Virus record (IMG/VR): IMGVR_UViG_3300028862_000081
Coordinates: 1-32,008 of that record
Reading direction: 5' to 3' (one strand)
Origin: a virus
Length of the DNA: 32,008 nucleotides
The position numbers were made by a program, and so were the translations under genes. Shown here piece by piece: positions 6,488-13,082 of this stretch. Every line of letters begins with the position of its first letter. The stretch's first letter is position 1. The notes under the pieces were generated by a model. It searched no databases and had not been told where the DNA came from. It was given only the letters and a program-made list of their open reading frames with translations.

Positions 6488-6517
6488 ACTGTACCACGAA
6501 GATGGTAGGTGTGTCAA
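6488..6517 (-). promoter_or_regulatory. Promoter of the radical-SAM gene, placed for a leaderless mRNA
   Basis: TTGACA (6517-6512), 18 bp, TACAGT (6493-6488) on the minus strand. Only six bases separate the -10 element from the ATG at 6481, so the A of the start codon would be about +1. Confidence 0.7.
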
Positions 6518-6579
6518 GGGGAATGCAGTAAGGGAAGCAGAATAGTATTTTTTATAGAAATAGATGGTGTGGGTTGGGG

Positions 6580-6595
6580 AAAAGCCAGTAAGGAG
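6580..6595 (+). repeat. Direct repeat, right copy, flanking the radical-SAM gene
   Basis: Second copy of AAAAGCCAGTAAGGAG (first at 5423-5438). It lies about 60 bases upstream of the radical-SAM promoter. Confidence 0.65.
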
Positions 6596-6641
6596 TCAAA
6601 ATTATATTCGGGACTGGCGCAACAGCACACACCCATGGCAT

Positions 6642-6660
6642 GGGGGGTACCCGCCCCCCC
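6642..6660. repeat. GC-rich inverted repeat
   Basis: Six G residues (6642-6647) face seven C residues (6654-6660) across the loop TACCCG. It is a striking GC island within an AT-rich spacer and could form a very stable hairpin on either strand. No U run follows, so it is not a classical terminator. Confidence 0.6.
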
Positions 6661-7178
6661 GCGATTCCATCGCCTCTTATACCCTATATATAGCATGACT
6701 TGACCTCTTGTCCGCTTGCTTGCCTTGCCTATACATAGCGTACTACTCATAGTATAGCACTATATGTAGAGTACTACGAATACCGGTAGACAGAATACAC
6801 ATTATGTGCAGTAGAAAATAATATTCTTGACCGACACTAGGAATGTTAGTTGATAGTAACAAAGTGTATTAGTCATCTAGTACACTAAAACTGGGTATTC
6901 TAATCGATATATATTTATCTATATAATTATATCTATATATAATGTACGATATCACTGTACATACAGATAATTGCAGGACATTACATTACGTTGAACTATG
7001 GTATAACTTTATATACCTTGTCTGCTATTCCCTTACTTCCTACCATAGGTCTTATAGTGTGCATACATGGTCTATATCAGTGTATATAGTAGCGTTATAC
7101 TATGGATTGTCTATTGCATATATACTTTATTATACATTGTGTCATATTGACACACTTGCTGCAATCTGATTGAGGCAT

Positions 7179-7207
7179 AAAAATACCCTAGATTATTAGT
7201 CTAGGGT
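7179..7207 (-). terminator. Terminator at the end of the small-gene island
   Basis: ACCCTAGA (7185-7192) and TCTAGGGT (7200-7207) form a perfect 8-bp stem with a 7-base loop. On the minus strand it is followed by ATTTTT. It closes the leftward operon whose last gene ends at 7260. Confidence 0.8.
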
Positions 7208-7259
7208 TATTACTGCGCTTATTGTGTGCTATTCCTTCTTTACTCGCCTATAGTACCCA

Positions 7260-7430
7260 TTATCTTTCTGCCATGATAGACTGTAAATACTCTGCCGGAA
7301 AAGTAGTAACTGGATTGAATTCACAAAAGCATGCTACGTCATTTTCCGTGATAGTTACTATATTGGCGCGCAATACTTCTGGTAGATTCTCGCTATTAAT
7401 AAACGTTACGAGATAGGTTTTTTTGCTCAT
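7260..7430 (-). CDS. Small hypothetical protein (56 aa)
   Basis: The frame MSKKTYLVTFINSENLPEVL... ends at 7260. Its ATG overlaps the stop of the preceding gene (ATGA at 7430-7427), with GGAG about ten bases before the ATG. It has a beta-strand start, a short acidic centre with two cysteines (ACFCEF), and a helical end. It is the last gene before the terminator at 7179-7207. No family recognised. Confidence 0.7.
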   Translation of the reverse strand: MSKKTYLVTFINSENLPEVLRANIVTITENDVACFCEFNPVTTFPAEYLQSIMAER

Positions 7431-7600
7431 TTGGGCACTCCATTTTCTAACACTGTATTGTTATATCTTGCAAGGGAAATTTTGGCCATTGCAAGATAGT
7501 TATTGATTATTTCCATATCCGCCGGAAAATTAGCATTTTGGTTTAATATAGCTACTATGGATTGTAAGTATATTAATACTGTTTGTTTATCTTGATTCAT
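7427..7600 (-). CDS. Small hypothetical protein (57 aa)
   Basis: It starts within the stop of the preceding gene (ATGA at 7600-7597) and ends within the start of the next, so it is embedded in a chain of coupled genes. The product (MNQDKQTVLIYLQSIVAILN...) reads as two amphipathic helices joined by a short NFPADME turn. The same turn appears as FPAEY in the next gene, which hints at a distant relation. No family recognised. Confidence 0.7.
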   Translation of the reverse strand: MNQDKQTVLIYLQSIVAILNQNANFPADMEIINNYLAMAKISLARYNNTVLENGVPK

Positions 7601-7866
7601 TTTCGTATCCTTTTTACTAGTGTTATACGTGTATTGCCATAATCGGGCAAAGTACGAATATATCTTTCATACTGTGTCACAAATTCTAGTACTTCGGGCG
7701 TGTTATAGTCCGTAGCTTTACATTCCCGATAGTATCCGTAACTTGCCGTGCCCTGATACCAATCACAGGTAAAATACTCGATACTTTTTTTATCATATGT
7801 TTCAGGGAAAAACATGATCAATCGTCCGCCATTTTTTGCCGTATCCCGCTTTACTATAGCTGACAT
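7597..7866 (-). CDS. Hypothetical protein (89 aa)
   Basis: AAGGTAG precedes the ATG at 7866. The protein has a basic start (MSAIVKRDTAKNGGRL), an aromatic middle with DWYQGTASYGYY, and a basic end (RITLVKRIRK). It overlaps its upstream neighbour by 13 bases and its downstream neighbour by 4. Function unknown. Confidence 0.7.
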   Translation of the reverse strand: MSAIVKRDTAKNGGRLIMFFPETYDKKSIEYFTCDWYQGTASYGYYRECKATDYNTPEVLEFVTQYERYIRTLPDYGNTRITLVKRIRK

Positions 7867-8150
7867 TTTTCTACCTTCCTTTGATTGTAGTATGTATAAT
7901 CAATATCCATTATTGGCATATTCCAAAATAGCCGAATTTGGTTTATTCTGTCAACTAAATTACAGAATCCATACTTTGCATGAATTCTATCTTGCCAATA
8001 TGAAGTTCTGAACACAAGTTTATCAGATAAGTGAAGCAATATATCATATGCTTCTATTGAAATTCGGCCTTGATTGTACTTATCTTGATTGGCATTGAAA
8101 GAATTCCGCAAATTCTGCTTAACTTCAATTTTTACGCTATCTGATATCAC
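7854..8150 (-). CDS. Hypothetical protein (98 aa, GTG start)
   Basis: The GTG at 8150 overlaps the TGA of the preceding gene (GTGA) and is preceded by AAGGCGGGGG, so it is translationally coupled. The product begins MISDSVKIEVKQNLRNSF and is mostly helical, with Asn- and Tyr-rich segments. No motif recognised. Confidence 0.7.
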   Translation of the reverse strand: MISDSVKIEVKQNLRNSFNANQDKYNQGRISIEAYDILLHLSDKLVFRTSYWQDRIHAKYGFCNLVDRINQIRLFWNMPIMDIDYTYYNQRKVEKCQL

Positions 8151-8350
8151 AGTGCCCCCGCCTTATAAAGAGTGATATTTTCTTGACCGGATAGGTCAAT
8201 AACCAAAATAATCCGCGAATTCTCCATTTTTACCTGTAGTACTCTACCTTGATAACATACTTTTCTGTCAAATGTTGAAGCGTCCAAACAGTGTTCCGTA
8301 TAAAGCATATTATAGAAAACCACTTCAAATTTACTGATATCAAATTTCAT
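8147..8350 (-). CDS. Small hypothetical protein (67 aa)
   Basis: AAGGTAGG precedes the ATG at 8350, which overlaps the stop of the preceding gene by ATGA. The protein (MKFDISKFEVVFYNMLYTEH...) looks beta-rich, with alternating hydrophobic residues in RIILVIDLSG. No family recognised. It is part of a run of six genes linked by short overlaps. Confidence 0.7.
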   Translation of the reverse strand: MKFDISKFEVVFYNMLYTEHCLDASTFDRKVCYQGRVLQVKMENSRIILVIDLSGQENITLYKAGAL

Positions 8351-8514
8351 TTTTTGCCTACCTTTGAACGATTTACAGTGTAAAGGGTTTTCCCTTTACT
8401 GATAATAACGTCATTTGAATGAACGTAACGTGCGTTATACTTTGCAAGATTAGCCTTGAAGTTGTCTACGGCTACGTTCATTGACTCTTTATACATGCTG
8501 TTTGCTGTTGTCAT
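8347..8514 (-). CDS. Small hypothetical protein (55 aa)
   Basis: The ATG at 8514 (MTTANSMYKESMNVAVDNFK) has AAGAGGT upstream, whereas an earlier in-frame start lies inside the promoter. It has a helical N-terminal half and a basic beta-like C-terminus (TLYTVNRSKVGKK). It is the first gene after the promoter at 8535-8563. Confidence 0.7.
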   Translation of the reverse strand: MTTANSMYKESMNVAVDNFKANLAKYNARYVHSNDVIISKGKTLYTVNRSKVGKK

Positions 8515-8534
8515 ATCAATTACCTCTTGATATA

Positions 8535-8563
8535 AATATACCATAGTACATAAAGGATTGCAA
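8535..8563 (-). promoter_or_regulatory. Sigma70-type promoter within the small-gene island
   Basis: TTGCAA (8563-8558), 17 bp, TATATT (8540-8535) on the minus strand, with a TATGG step before the -10. It starts a second transcript after the terminator at 8595-8626. Confidence 0.65.
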
Positions 8564-8594
8564 GGAAAATATGCATTATTTTGTACGAATTTTA

Positions 8595-8626
8595 ATAAAA
8601 AAAGCCAGTATTTTTATATACTGGCT
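8595..8626 (-). terminator. Rho-independent terminator
   Basis: AGCCAGTAT (8603-8611) and ATACTGGCT (8618-8626) form a perfect 9-bp stem with a 6-base loop, followed on the minus strand by a run of T residues (8602-8597). It ends the upstream half of the island, just after the gene at 8634-8738. Confidence 0.85.
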
Positions 8627-8633
8627 ATCCGGT

Positions 8634-8738
8634 TTATTTTCTCTTTTTGTATCTTTTTTCGTCAAGACGTTTCAAGCTGATAGGCTTGCTAGACTTTTTT
8701 GGCATTTTTTCAAAAGTGTTATCTTGTTTATTCGTCAT
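8634..8738 (-). CDS. Tiny basic protein (34 aa)
   Basis: It starts inside the stop region of the preceding gene (ATGACGAATAA, overlap of 11 bases). The product, starting MTNKQDNTFEKMPKKSSK and ending LKRLDEKRYKKRK, is highly basic, so it may bind nucleic acid or acidic proteins. It is followed at once by a strong terminator. Its short length keeps confidence moderate. Confidence 0.55.
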   Translation of the reverse strand: MTNKQDNTFEKMPKKSSKPISLKRLDEKRYKKRK

Positions 8739-9381
8739 TTTTTACCGTCCTTTTATAAGCTACAAATTCAACGCCGAATTGTTCGCAACTATCAATACAG
8801 AATAGAATTTCATGGTTTGGATGCTTTGCCTTTAGTTCCTTGTAAACTGTTTGCGGATTCTCCGATATTTCCAGAATTCCGATGTGCCATTTTTCATCTA
8901 TTAACACAAATTCGGCATTATCAAGATATTTTGTGTCGAAATACCATGCCTTATTTGGATTGTCTATATACTCTGTTAATAGTTCGTCATAATCAATACA
9001 GTCAAGGCATAATAGCTCACAACCGTTGACAATAACATATTCTGGAGACCATGAATAACTATCCGGGGAAATACGGATAAATTTTCCGCATCTGTGGCAC
9101 GACGTCCATTCGTCACCCCATTCTAGTTCAAATTCGGCATCGAAAAAATCTAGTACAGTTTTTTCGTTGCTAGTATTAATGTCAAGAGCTTTACAGAATT
9201 CTATACCAGAATTCCCTTTGTTCCAATCACCAAACAGCACGGCAAATTTTCCTTTGCCTAAAGTATAACCGTGTTCGCCATATTCAAAAGCATATTGTAT
9301 ATTTGTGTTACATAATACTTCAAATATGTCAAATTCTGTACCGTCCATAAAAAACGTGTCGTCAATTCTTGTAAATTCCAT
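8728..9381 (-). CDS. Hypothetical protein with a zinc-ribbon-like cysteine cluster (217 aa)
   Basis: The ATG at 9381 (MEFTRIDDTFFMDG) is chosen because GGGG lies upstream and it starts just after the preceding stop; the earlier in-frame start would overlap that gene by 74 bases. Two cysteine pairs, CHRCGK and CLDC with a 30-residue spacing, look like a zinc ribbon in the middle. A charged KELKAKHPNHE helix and a beta-rich end follow. Very acidic overall. I know no family; such proteins in phage islands are often host-takeover factors, which is only a guess. Confidence 0.65.
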   Translation of the reverse strand: MEFTRIDDTFFMDGTEFDIFEVLCNTNIQYAFEYGEHGYTLGKGKFAVLFGDWNKGNSGIEFCKALDINTSNEKTVLDFFDAEFELEWGDEWTSCHRCGKFIRISPDSYSWSPEYVIVNGCELLCLDCIDYDELLTEYIDNPNKAWYFDTKYLDNAEFVLIDEKWHIGILEISENPQTVYKELKAKHPNHEILFCIDSCEQFGVEFVAYKRTVKNDE

Positions 9382-9382
9382 A

Positions 9383-9760
9383 TCAAAATTCCCCTTTATT
9401 GTTAAACACAGTATCGATAAATTCCTTGATAATACTGTAAAATTCTGTTTCGTCAATATTCATACCTTCTAAAGTACTATTGACCGGAGATTTTCTATAT
9501 ACTATCTGAGCATAATAAATAATAACCCATAAACTACGTGACGGTATAGTATAGGAATTTGTATATAGGTCAATATCAAGGCGAGTAAATTTCTTTTTTG
9601 CCTTGCTATTCTTGTTTAGTACTTTTTTGACAAATTTGTCTATATTCTTTCCTTTATCAATAAAGCTTGACGGAAAAAAAGACTGTTCGTGTGTTTCATA
9701 CCAGAAGTCTGCCTTCATAGGATTCTGATAATCTGCCGATACCCTGATAAAATTTTCCAT
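9383..9760 (-). CDS. Hypothetical protein (125 aa)
   Basis: AAGGAAAC lies before the ATG at 9760. The protein has a central basic segment (KKVLNKNSKAKKKFTRLD) flanked by acidic and aromatic parts, and ends in a helix (EFYSIIKEFIDTVFNN). No motif recognised. Its stop is two bases from the start of the zinc-ribbon gene, so the two are co-translated. Confidence 0.65.
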   Translation of the reverse strand: MENFIRVSADYQNPMKADFWYETHEQSFFPSSFIDKGKNIDKFVKKVLNKNSKAKKKFTRLDIDLYTNSYTIPSRSLWVIIYYAQIVYRKSPVNSTLEGMNIDETEFYSIIKEFIDTVFNNKGEF

Positions 9761-9783
9761 GTTTGTTTCCTTGCTATAAAGTT

Positions 9784-9803
9784 AATAGGTAAAAAAACCT
9801 ATT
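9784..9803. repeat. AT-rich inverted repeat between two island genes
   Basis: AATAGGT (9784-9790) and ACCTATT (9797-9803) form a perfect 7-bp stem with an A6 loop, overlapping the stop of the gene at 9799. No U run follows on the minus strand, so a processing or pause site is as likely as a terminator. Confidence 0.4.
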
Positions 9804-10065
9804 GAATCCAGAAAATAGATTTTAGTTCATTATATACTTTTTGAGCGTCCACTATATCATGATAGAGTATTATATCAGTCGGCAAGTGAAATTCAGTATC
9901 GTCAAAATTGCCAGAATTAATGCTAATGATATTTTGACCGTTAGTACATTCTTTCAATTCGGTACTATGAATTTCAGAAAAATTCCCGAATTCGTCAACA
10001 TAATACAAGATACCGTGTTTTCGTTCAACGGCAATCTGTTTACCTCGCACTAGAAATTTTCTCAT
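9799..10065 (-). CDS. Hypothetical protein (88 aa)
   Basis: AAAGGTGG lies before the ATG at 10065 (MRKFLVRGKQIAVERKHG), which overlaps the preceding TGA by ATGA; an in-frame GTG nine bases earlier is an alternative. The protein is beta-rich at the start, with a DDTEFHLPTDIILYHD segment, and helical at the end. Function unknown. Confidence 0.65.
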   Translation of the reverse strand: MRKFLVRGKQIAVERKHGILYYVDEFGNFSEIHSTELKECTNGQNIISINSGNFDDTEFHLPTDIILYHDIVDAQKVYNELKSIFWIQ

Positions 10066-10571
10066 TTTGTCCACCTTTTACCATTCATAAAGTCGGCAAG
10101 ATGTTTACCTTGAATTTCTGACTTACAATGCCCGTATACTTCTTTTTTAGTATCATTGTATACCATAGTGGCATAATCGGGAATAGCACTTGCTTGAGTA
10201 CTAAAATGGTCAAATTGTATAGTATTATCAATATACACGGTAACAATATTACCATTACTACATTTTGTATCTATTCTAACAATACGATCATCCATAATAG
10301 CGCCCCCGCCATATGAACGTGCGGACTTTATCAATAGTGGGATTTTAGTAGTTCCCGTTGAGCGGTCAACATGACCAATAACATCGAATTCTTCATTCCA
10401 ACATTTATTATCTTTACCATAAAAAATGCGAATTCGCTGTTTTCTTTCTTTTGACGTTTCAAGCCAGTCAATCACTTTATCTGGTGTATCTTCATGGAAA
10501 AATGTACCGTTTTTTACTTTATACCGTTTTCCGTTTACTTCGGTCAACTCTGGTTTTGTTGCTATACTCAT
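10062..10571 (-). CDS. Hypothetical protein (169 aa)
   Basis: AAGGGGA precedes the ATG at 10571 (MSIATKPELTEVNGKRYKVK). The protein has alternating hydrophobic strands (IRIFYGKDN, VIGHVDRSTGTTKIPLLIK) and two Gly-rich turns (SYGGGA), which suggests a compact beta fold. I recognise no family. It is the second gene of the island, after a possible intervening terminator. Confidence 0.65.
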   Translation of the reverse strand: MSIATKPELTEVNGKRYKVKNGTFFHEDTPDKVIDWLETSKERKQRIRIFYGKDNKCWNEEFDVIGHVDRSTGTTKIPLLIKSARSYGGGAIMDDRIVRIDTKCSNGNIVTVYIDNTIQFDHFSTQASAIPDYATMVYNDTKKEVYGHCKSEIQGKHLADFMNGKRWTK

Positions 10572-10590
10572 AATAATCCCCTTATAACTC

Positions 10591-10614
10591 AAAATCTAGT
10601 CTACTAGGTAGACT
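10591..10614 (-). terminator. Possible weak terminator or attenuator
   Basis: AGTCTAC (10598-10604) and GTAGACT (10608-10614) form a 7-bp stem with a 3-base loop. On the minus strand AGATTTTG follows, so the U run is short and delayed. Confidence 0.4.
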
Positions 10615-11085
10615 TTAGAACGCTTGCATATAGTCAAAATAAAGAGAAAAAGCTTCCTCCGTGTTACCGGCGCCAGAATAAATGGGTATGATTTTTTTTG
10701 CTATTAATCTTTCCGCCTCTTGTTTTTTTGCGTTCCGCTCTTCAGGCGTGTTACAGAATACGAACGATTTTATGGTCTCATGATCGCCGATATTGATAGG
10801 GTGTTTCACTTCTTTATAGTTGTTATTTTCAAATATATCAGTGTAACACTTTCGGCATGCATCGGCAACGGCAGAACTAAACTTGTCATATCCGTATCCA
10901 CCGGCATAACCTTCACCAGCAACATAAATTCCATTGTACGAATTTCCGCTATACAACTGGACAAGCGCACGGCACATTCCCGAGTCCGTCCAACGTGCTA
11001 AAATCCGGCCTTCCTTTTCTTTTGTTACCTTATTAAGTAACAAAATTACGGTATCCATTGGATAATCAACAAAGTGTTTTCCCAT
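10615..11085 (-). CDS. Hypothetical protein (156 aa), first gene of the island
   Basis: A weak GGGAAA site precedes the ATG (MGKHFVDYPMDTVILLLNK). The centre holds a Gly/Tyr-rich segment (YVAGEGYAGGYGYDKFSSAV) followed by a helical, charged C-terminal half with EERNAKKQEAERLIAKK. I do not recognise a family. The promoter at 11134-11162 makes it the first gene transcribed, which is typical of early host-takeover genes, but no function is shown. Confidence 0.7.
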   Translation of the reverse strand: MGKHFVDYPMDTVILLLNKVTKEKEGRILARWTDSGMCRALVQLYSGNSYNGIYVAGEGYAGGYGYDKFSSAVADACRKCYTDIFENNNYKEVKHPINIGDHETIKSFVFCNTPEERNAKKQEAERLIAKKIIPIYSGAGNTEEAFSLYFDYMQAF

Positions 11086-11133
11086 TTTTTCCCTTTCCGG
11101 TTTATAGGCTTTCCGGTTGCCTTGATATACTAG

Positions 11134-11162
11134 ATAATAATGATATGAGCATTGAGAGTCAA
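11134..11162 (-). promoter_or_regulatory. Promoter of the small-gene island
   Basis: TTGACT (11162-11157), 17 bp, TATTAT (11139-11134) on the minus strand. Confidence 0.75.
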
Positions 11163-11245
11163 TACATTTATAGGTTTATTTTAAGCGAATTTATACGATT
11201 TTTATTGTCTTCTATATATACACTGATTTTATGTTTCTTATAAAG

Positions 11246-11519
11246 TTATACACAATATGGAATTCTTAAAATTCAGTACTTTAGGCGAATTCTCTATGGT
11301 TCAACGTACGGAGAAAACCGACGAGCCGATATAGTTTCTACAAATGCCCAAATTTTGCGTTATACGGAGAATTTCAAAATATGTGAATTTTTCCGGTCAA
11401 AGTTATTCGCAAGTTATCCACAATCGGTTGTCCACAAGTTATCCACAGCCCTTGACTTTTTTGTCTTATTATGATACTATACAATAAGTTATGCACAATT
11501 TGTCAACAAGTTATACACA
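11246..11519 (+). other. Cluster of DnaA boxes, candidate replication origin
   Basis: Five perfect matches to the DnaA box TTATNCACA lie on the same strand: 11246-11254, 11414-11422, 11439-11447, 11489-11497 and 11511-11519. Two one-mismatch copies lie among them (TTATTCGCA at 11403-11411, TTGTCCACA at 11428-11436). The four sites from 11403 to 11447 are spaced 11, 14 and 11 bases, roughly one helical turn. A long AT-rich tract without genes follows on the right. In bacteria this arrangement marks an origin opened by DnaA. No dnaA gene is visible here, so a host protein would have to act. Confidence 0.7.
11452..11480 (+). promoter_or_regulatory. Rightward promoter inside the DnaA-box cluster
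   Basis: TTGACT (11452-11457), 17 bp, TACTAT (11475-11480) on the plus strand, between DnaA boxes at 11439 and 11489. No plus-strand gene follows for about 2.7 kb, so the product would be a noncoding or priming transcript. Confidence 0.6.
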
Positions 11520-12228
11520 AGCTGCGTTATATCCTATCAATTCGCTTCAATTCTGATATTTCCTAGTAGGATAGTAGTATATAGCTGGCTTACATTTCTT
11601 CTTATTTACTTTGAAAAACAACAAGAACTTCAGTCGTATATACATTATATACATGTATAGTATAATTATAGAGAAAAATTTCAAAAACTTTTTGGTCTCA
11701 GATTTTTATCAGGGAAATATTGTTTTTAAGGCTACTTTTTATTGAATTTTATCGTTTTATAATTAGTTATATAAATTAAATAAAAATAATCCCGTTTTTT
11801 CCTGTAAAAATACTTTTTGCTGATTTTAGTGTTATATTTGTTGTCTTTTTATCTTTATCAGCAGTCTTTTTGTTGTTTTTACCTTGTAAATTAATATTTT
11901 CTTTCTTACTATCTGTTTTATTTATTATTTTTTAGTTTGTTATTTTATTCATTTTCTGGATTTATTATATTGTTTTTCTTATATTGTTTTTCTTAACTTT
12001 ATCTTAACTTTAATCAAACTTATCTGTCATTTTTATCTTTAATTTCAGGTATATTTACCTTTGTTTCTTTGTTTCTTTTTGTATTAATTTTCGTCAGATT
12101 GAATCAAATATATTTTCTTTGTTATGTTTTTTATTTGTTTTTGTTACTTTATTTTTTATCTATTTTGTATAATTAATTTTCGTCTTTTTAAATTGAATAT
12201 TTATTTCTATATTCCCGTGTATTAATCG
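11520..12228. other. Gene-free, strongly T-rich tract
   Basis: About 700 bases with no supportable gene. The plus strand is dominated by T from about 11640 to 12200, with runs such as TTATATTGTTTTTC repeated twice near 11968-11995 and TTAATTTTCGTC repeated near 12085 and 12174. TAGTAGGATAGTAGTATATAG at 11564-11584 resembles DnaA-trio repeats. The position beside the DnaA boxes fits a DNA-unwinding element; transcription of a noncoding RNA is also possible. Confidence 0.6.
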
Positions 12229-12264
12229 AAAAAAGCCAAAATGAAACGAACATTTTTAATAGGC
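12229..12264 (-). terminator. Terminator of the TerS operon
   Basis: On the minus strand GCC (12264-12262) and AAAATG (12256-12251) pair with CATTTT (12243-12238) and GGC (12237-12235), followed by TTTTTT (12234-12229). A 5-base bulge separates the two stem parts. It overlaps the stop codon of the zinc-ribbon gene. Confidence 0.6.
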
Positions 12265-12471
12265 ATTTCTATAGCCATCCTTAATCTGCTGAATACTTTC
12301 GTCATTCTCTTCCACAGATTGTGTCTCGTTGCCACACACACTACATACTCTTCCTGTCTCTGAGTACGTCACTGGCTTACCATGCCACATAATCTCTCTA
12401 TCCTCACAGTAGGGTATATGCGAGGTGAACTTCCCGCACTCTATACAAAAATCATTTATCATCTTCTTCAT
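12256..12471 (-). CDS. YgiT/MqsA-type zinc-ribbon protein (71 aa)
   Basis: The protein has CIECGK near the start and CSVCGN about 34 residues later, with a beta-rich stretch (VTYSETGRVC) before the second pair. This is the zinc-ribbon layout of the N-terminal half of MqsA/YgiT antitoxins. The following acidic helix (NDESIQQIKDGYRNAY) also fits, but the DNA-binding HTH half is missing. It starts with an ATGA overlap at the end of the TerS-like gene. It may be a stand-alone metal-binding regulator; there is no toxin gene beside it. Confidence 0.65.
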   Translation of the reverse strand: MKKMINDFCIECGKFTSHIPYCEDREIMWHGKPVTYSETGRVCSVCGNETQSVEENDESIQQIKDGYRNAY

Positions 12472-13082
12472 GTGAGTACCTTTGCAGGTGCTTTGCTGAA
12501 TATACTATCTATCATCTCTCGTGTTTCCATATCGTTTATATTACCTTCTTTATCTTTAGTAGTCTCGCTGCGGAGCTTTATTATCTCTAGCATAGTGCTC
12601 GTAGTCTTTCTCTTGTCTGGTAAGTCGTATGTTATATGAACTCCACCATCTCTGTCAAGCATCATGTTGACATTATTTATCATTTTTCTTTTTGCGGGGG
12701 ATATGCTGTCTAGTGGTCTAGGGGATCCATCAGAGAAGTAATAGTCAAATATGTCCAGATTACGTAACTCATTTAAGTCTTGTAATAGCTGGACAGGAAG
12801 GACACTACATGCCTCATCCCATATCATATCTAAGAGCTTATCTATCCCTGATTTTATCTTCTCATTACTCAGGAGTTTCTTATAGCGGGGGAGAGCCTGT
12901 TTCTGATCTACACCATACACTTCTTTATAGGCAGCAAGGCCGTCAAAATTATTACTTACATACTTATATACAAATAGAATCTCAAGGGGTTCTAGCTTTA
13001 GTTCTGTTAAGAGGTCGTCGTCATAGTCAGGTAGGATAGTCTTAATCTCGGACTCTACATACTCTTGAAGTTCATTCTTCAT
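12468..13082 (-). CDS. Terminase small subunit-like protein
   Basis: The 204-residue, mostly helical protein contains FVYKYVSNNFDGLAAYKEVYG (about 37-57) followed by a helical region with LPRYKKLLSNEKIKSGIDK. This matches the general Terminase_2/P22-type small subunit pattern (recruit, helix-turn-helix with 'AAY..GY', then 'LL.n..v...i'). A small subunit recognises the packaging start site and loads TerL. A beta-hairpin-like GGVHITYDLPDKR segment lies further on. It overlaps the HNH-like gene by 11 bases. It is unusually far (about 11 kb) from terL. Assignment rests on pattern only. Confidence 0.6.
   Translation of the reverse strand: MKNELQEYVESEIKTILPDYDDDLLTELKLEPLEILFVYKYVSNNFDGLAAYKEVYGVDQKQALPRYKKLLSNEKIKSGIDKLLDMIWDEACSVLPVQLLQDLNELRNLDIFDYYFSDGSPRPLDSISPAKRKMINNVNMMLDRDGGVHITYDLPDKRKTTSTMLEIIKLRSETTKDKEGNINDMETREMIDSIFSKAPAKVLT

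Larger units (their letters stand above)
6518..7178. other. Gene-free AT-rich spacer with a GC-rich palindrome
   Basis: I see no gene here that has a ribosome site and a plausible product. It contains the right copy of the direct repeat (6580-6595), a G6/C6 hairpin at 6642-6660, palindromic CCCATGGCATGGG at 6632-6644, and many short TATA- and GTAC-containing inverted repeats, for example ATGTAC/GTACAT at 6942-6962. It could hold operator or structural sites, but nothing specific can be assigned. Confidence 0.6.

Noticed and set aside
6514-6750. 78-residue minus-strand frame in the spacer
   Set aside because: It lacks a ribosome site, spans the GC palindrome and direct repeat, and reads as low-complexity Pro/Ser/Cys sequence.
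6942-7169. 75-residue plus-strand frame in the AT-rich spacer
   Set aside because: It has no ribosome site; its Tyr/Ile/Val-rich composition is what translated AT-rich DNA gives.
8571-9029. 152-residue plus-strand frame
   Set aside because: It is antisense to the zinc-ribbon gene and crosses a minus-strand terminator; Phe/Leu-rich translation is typical of a reverse frame.
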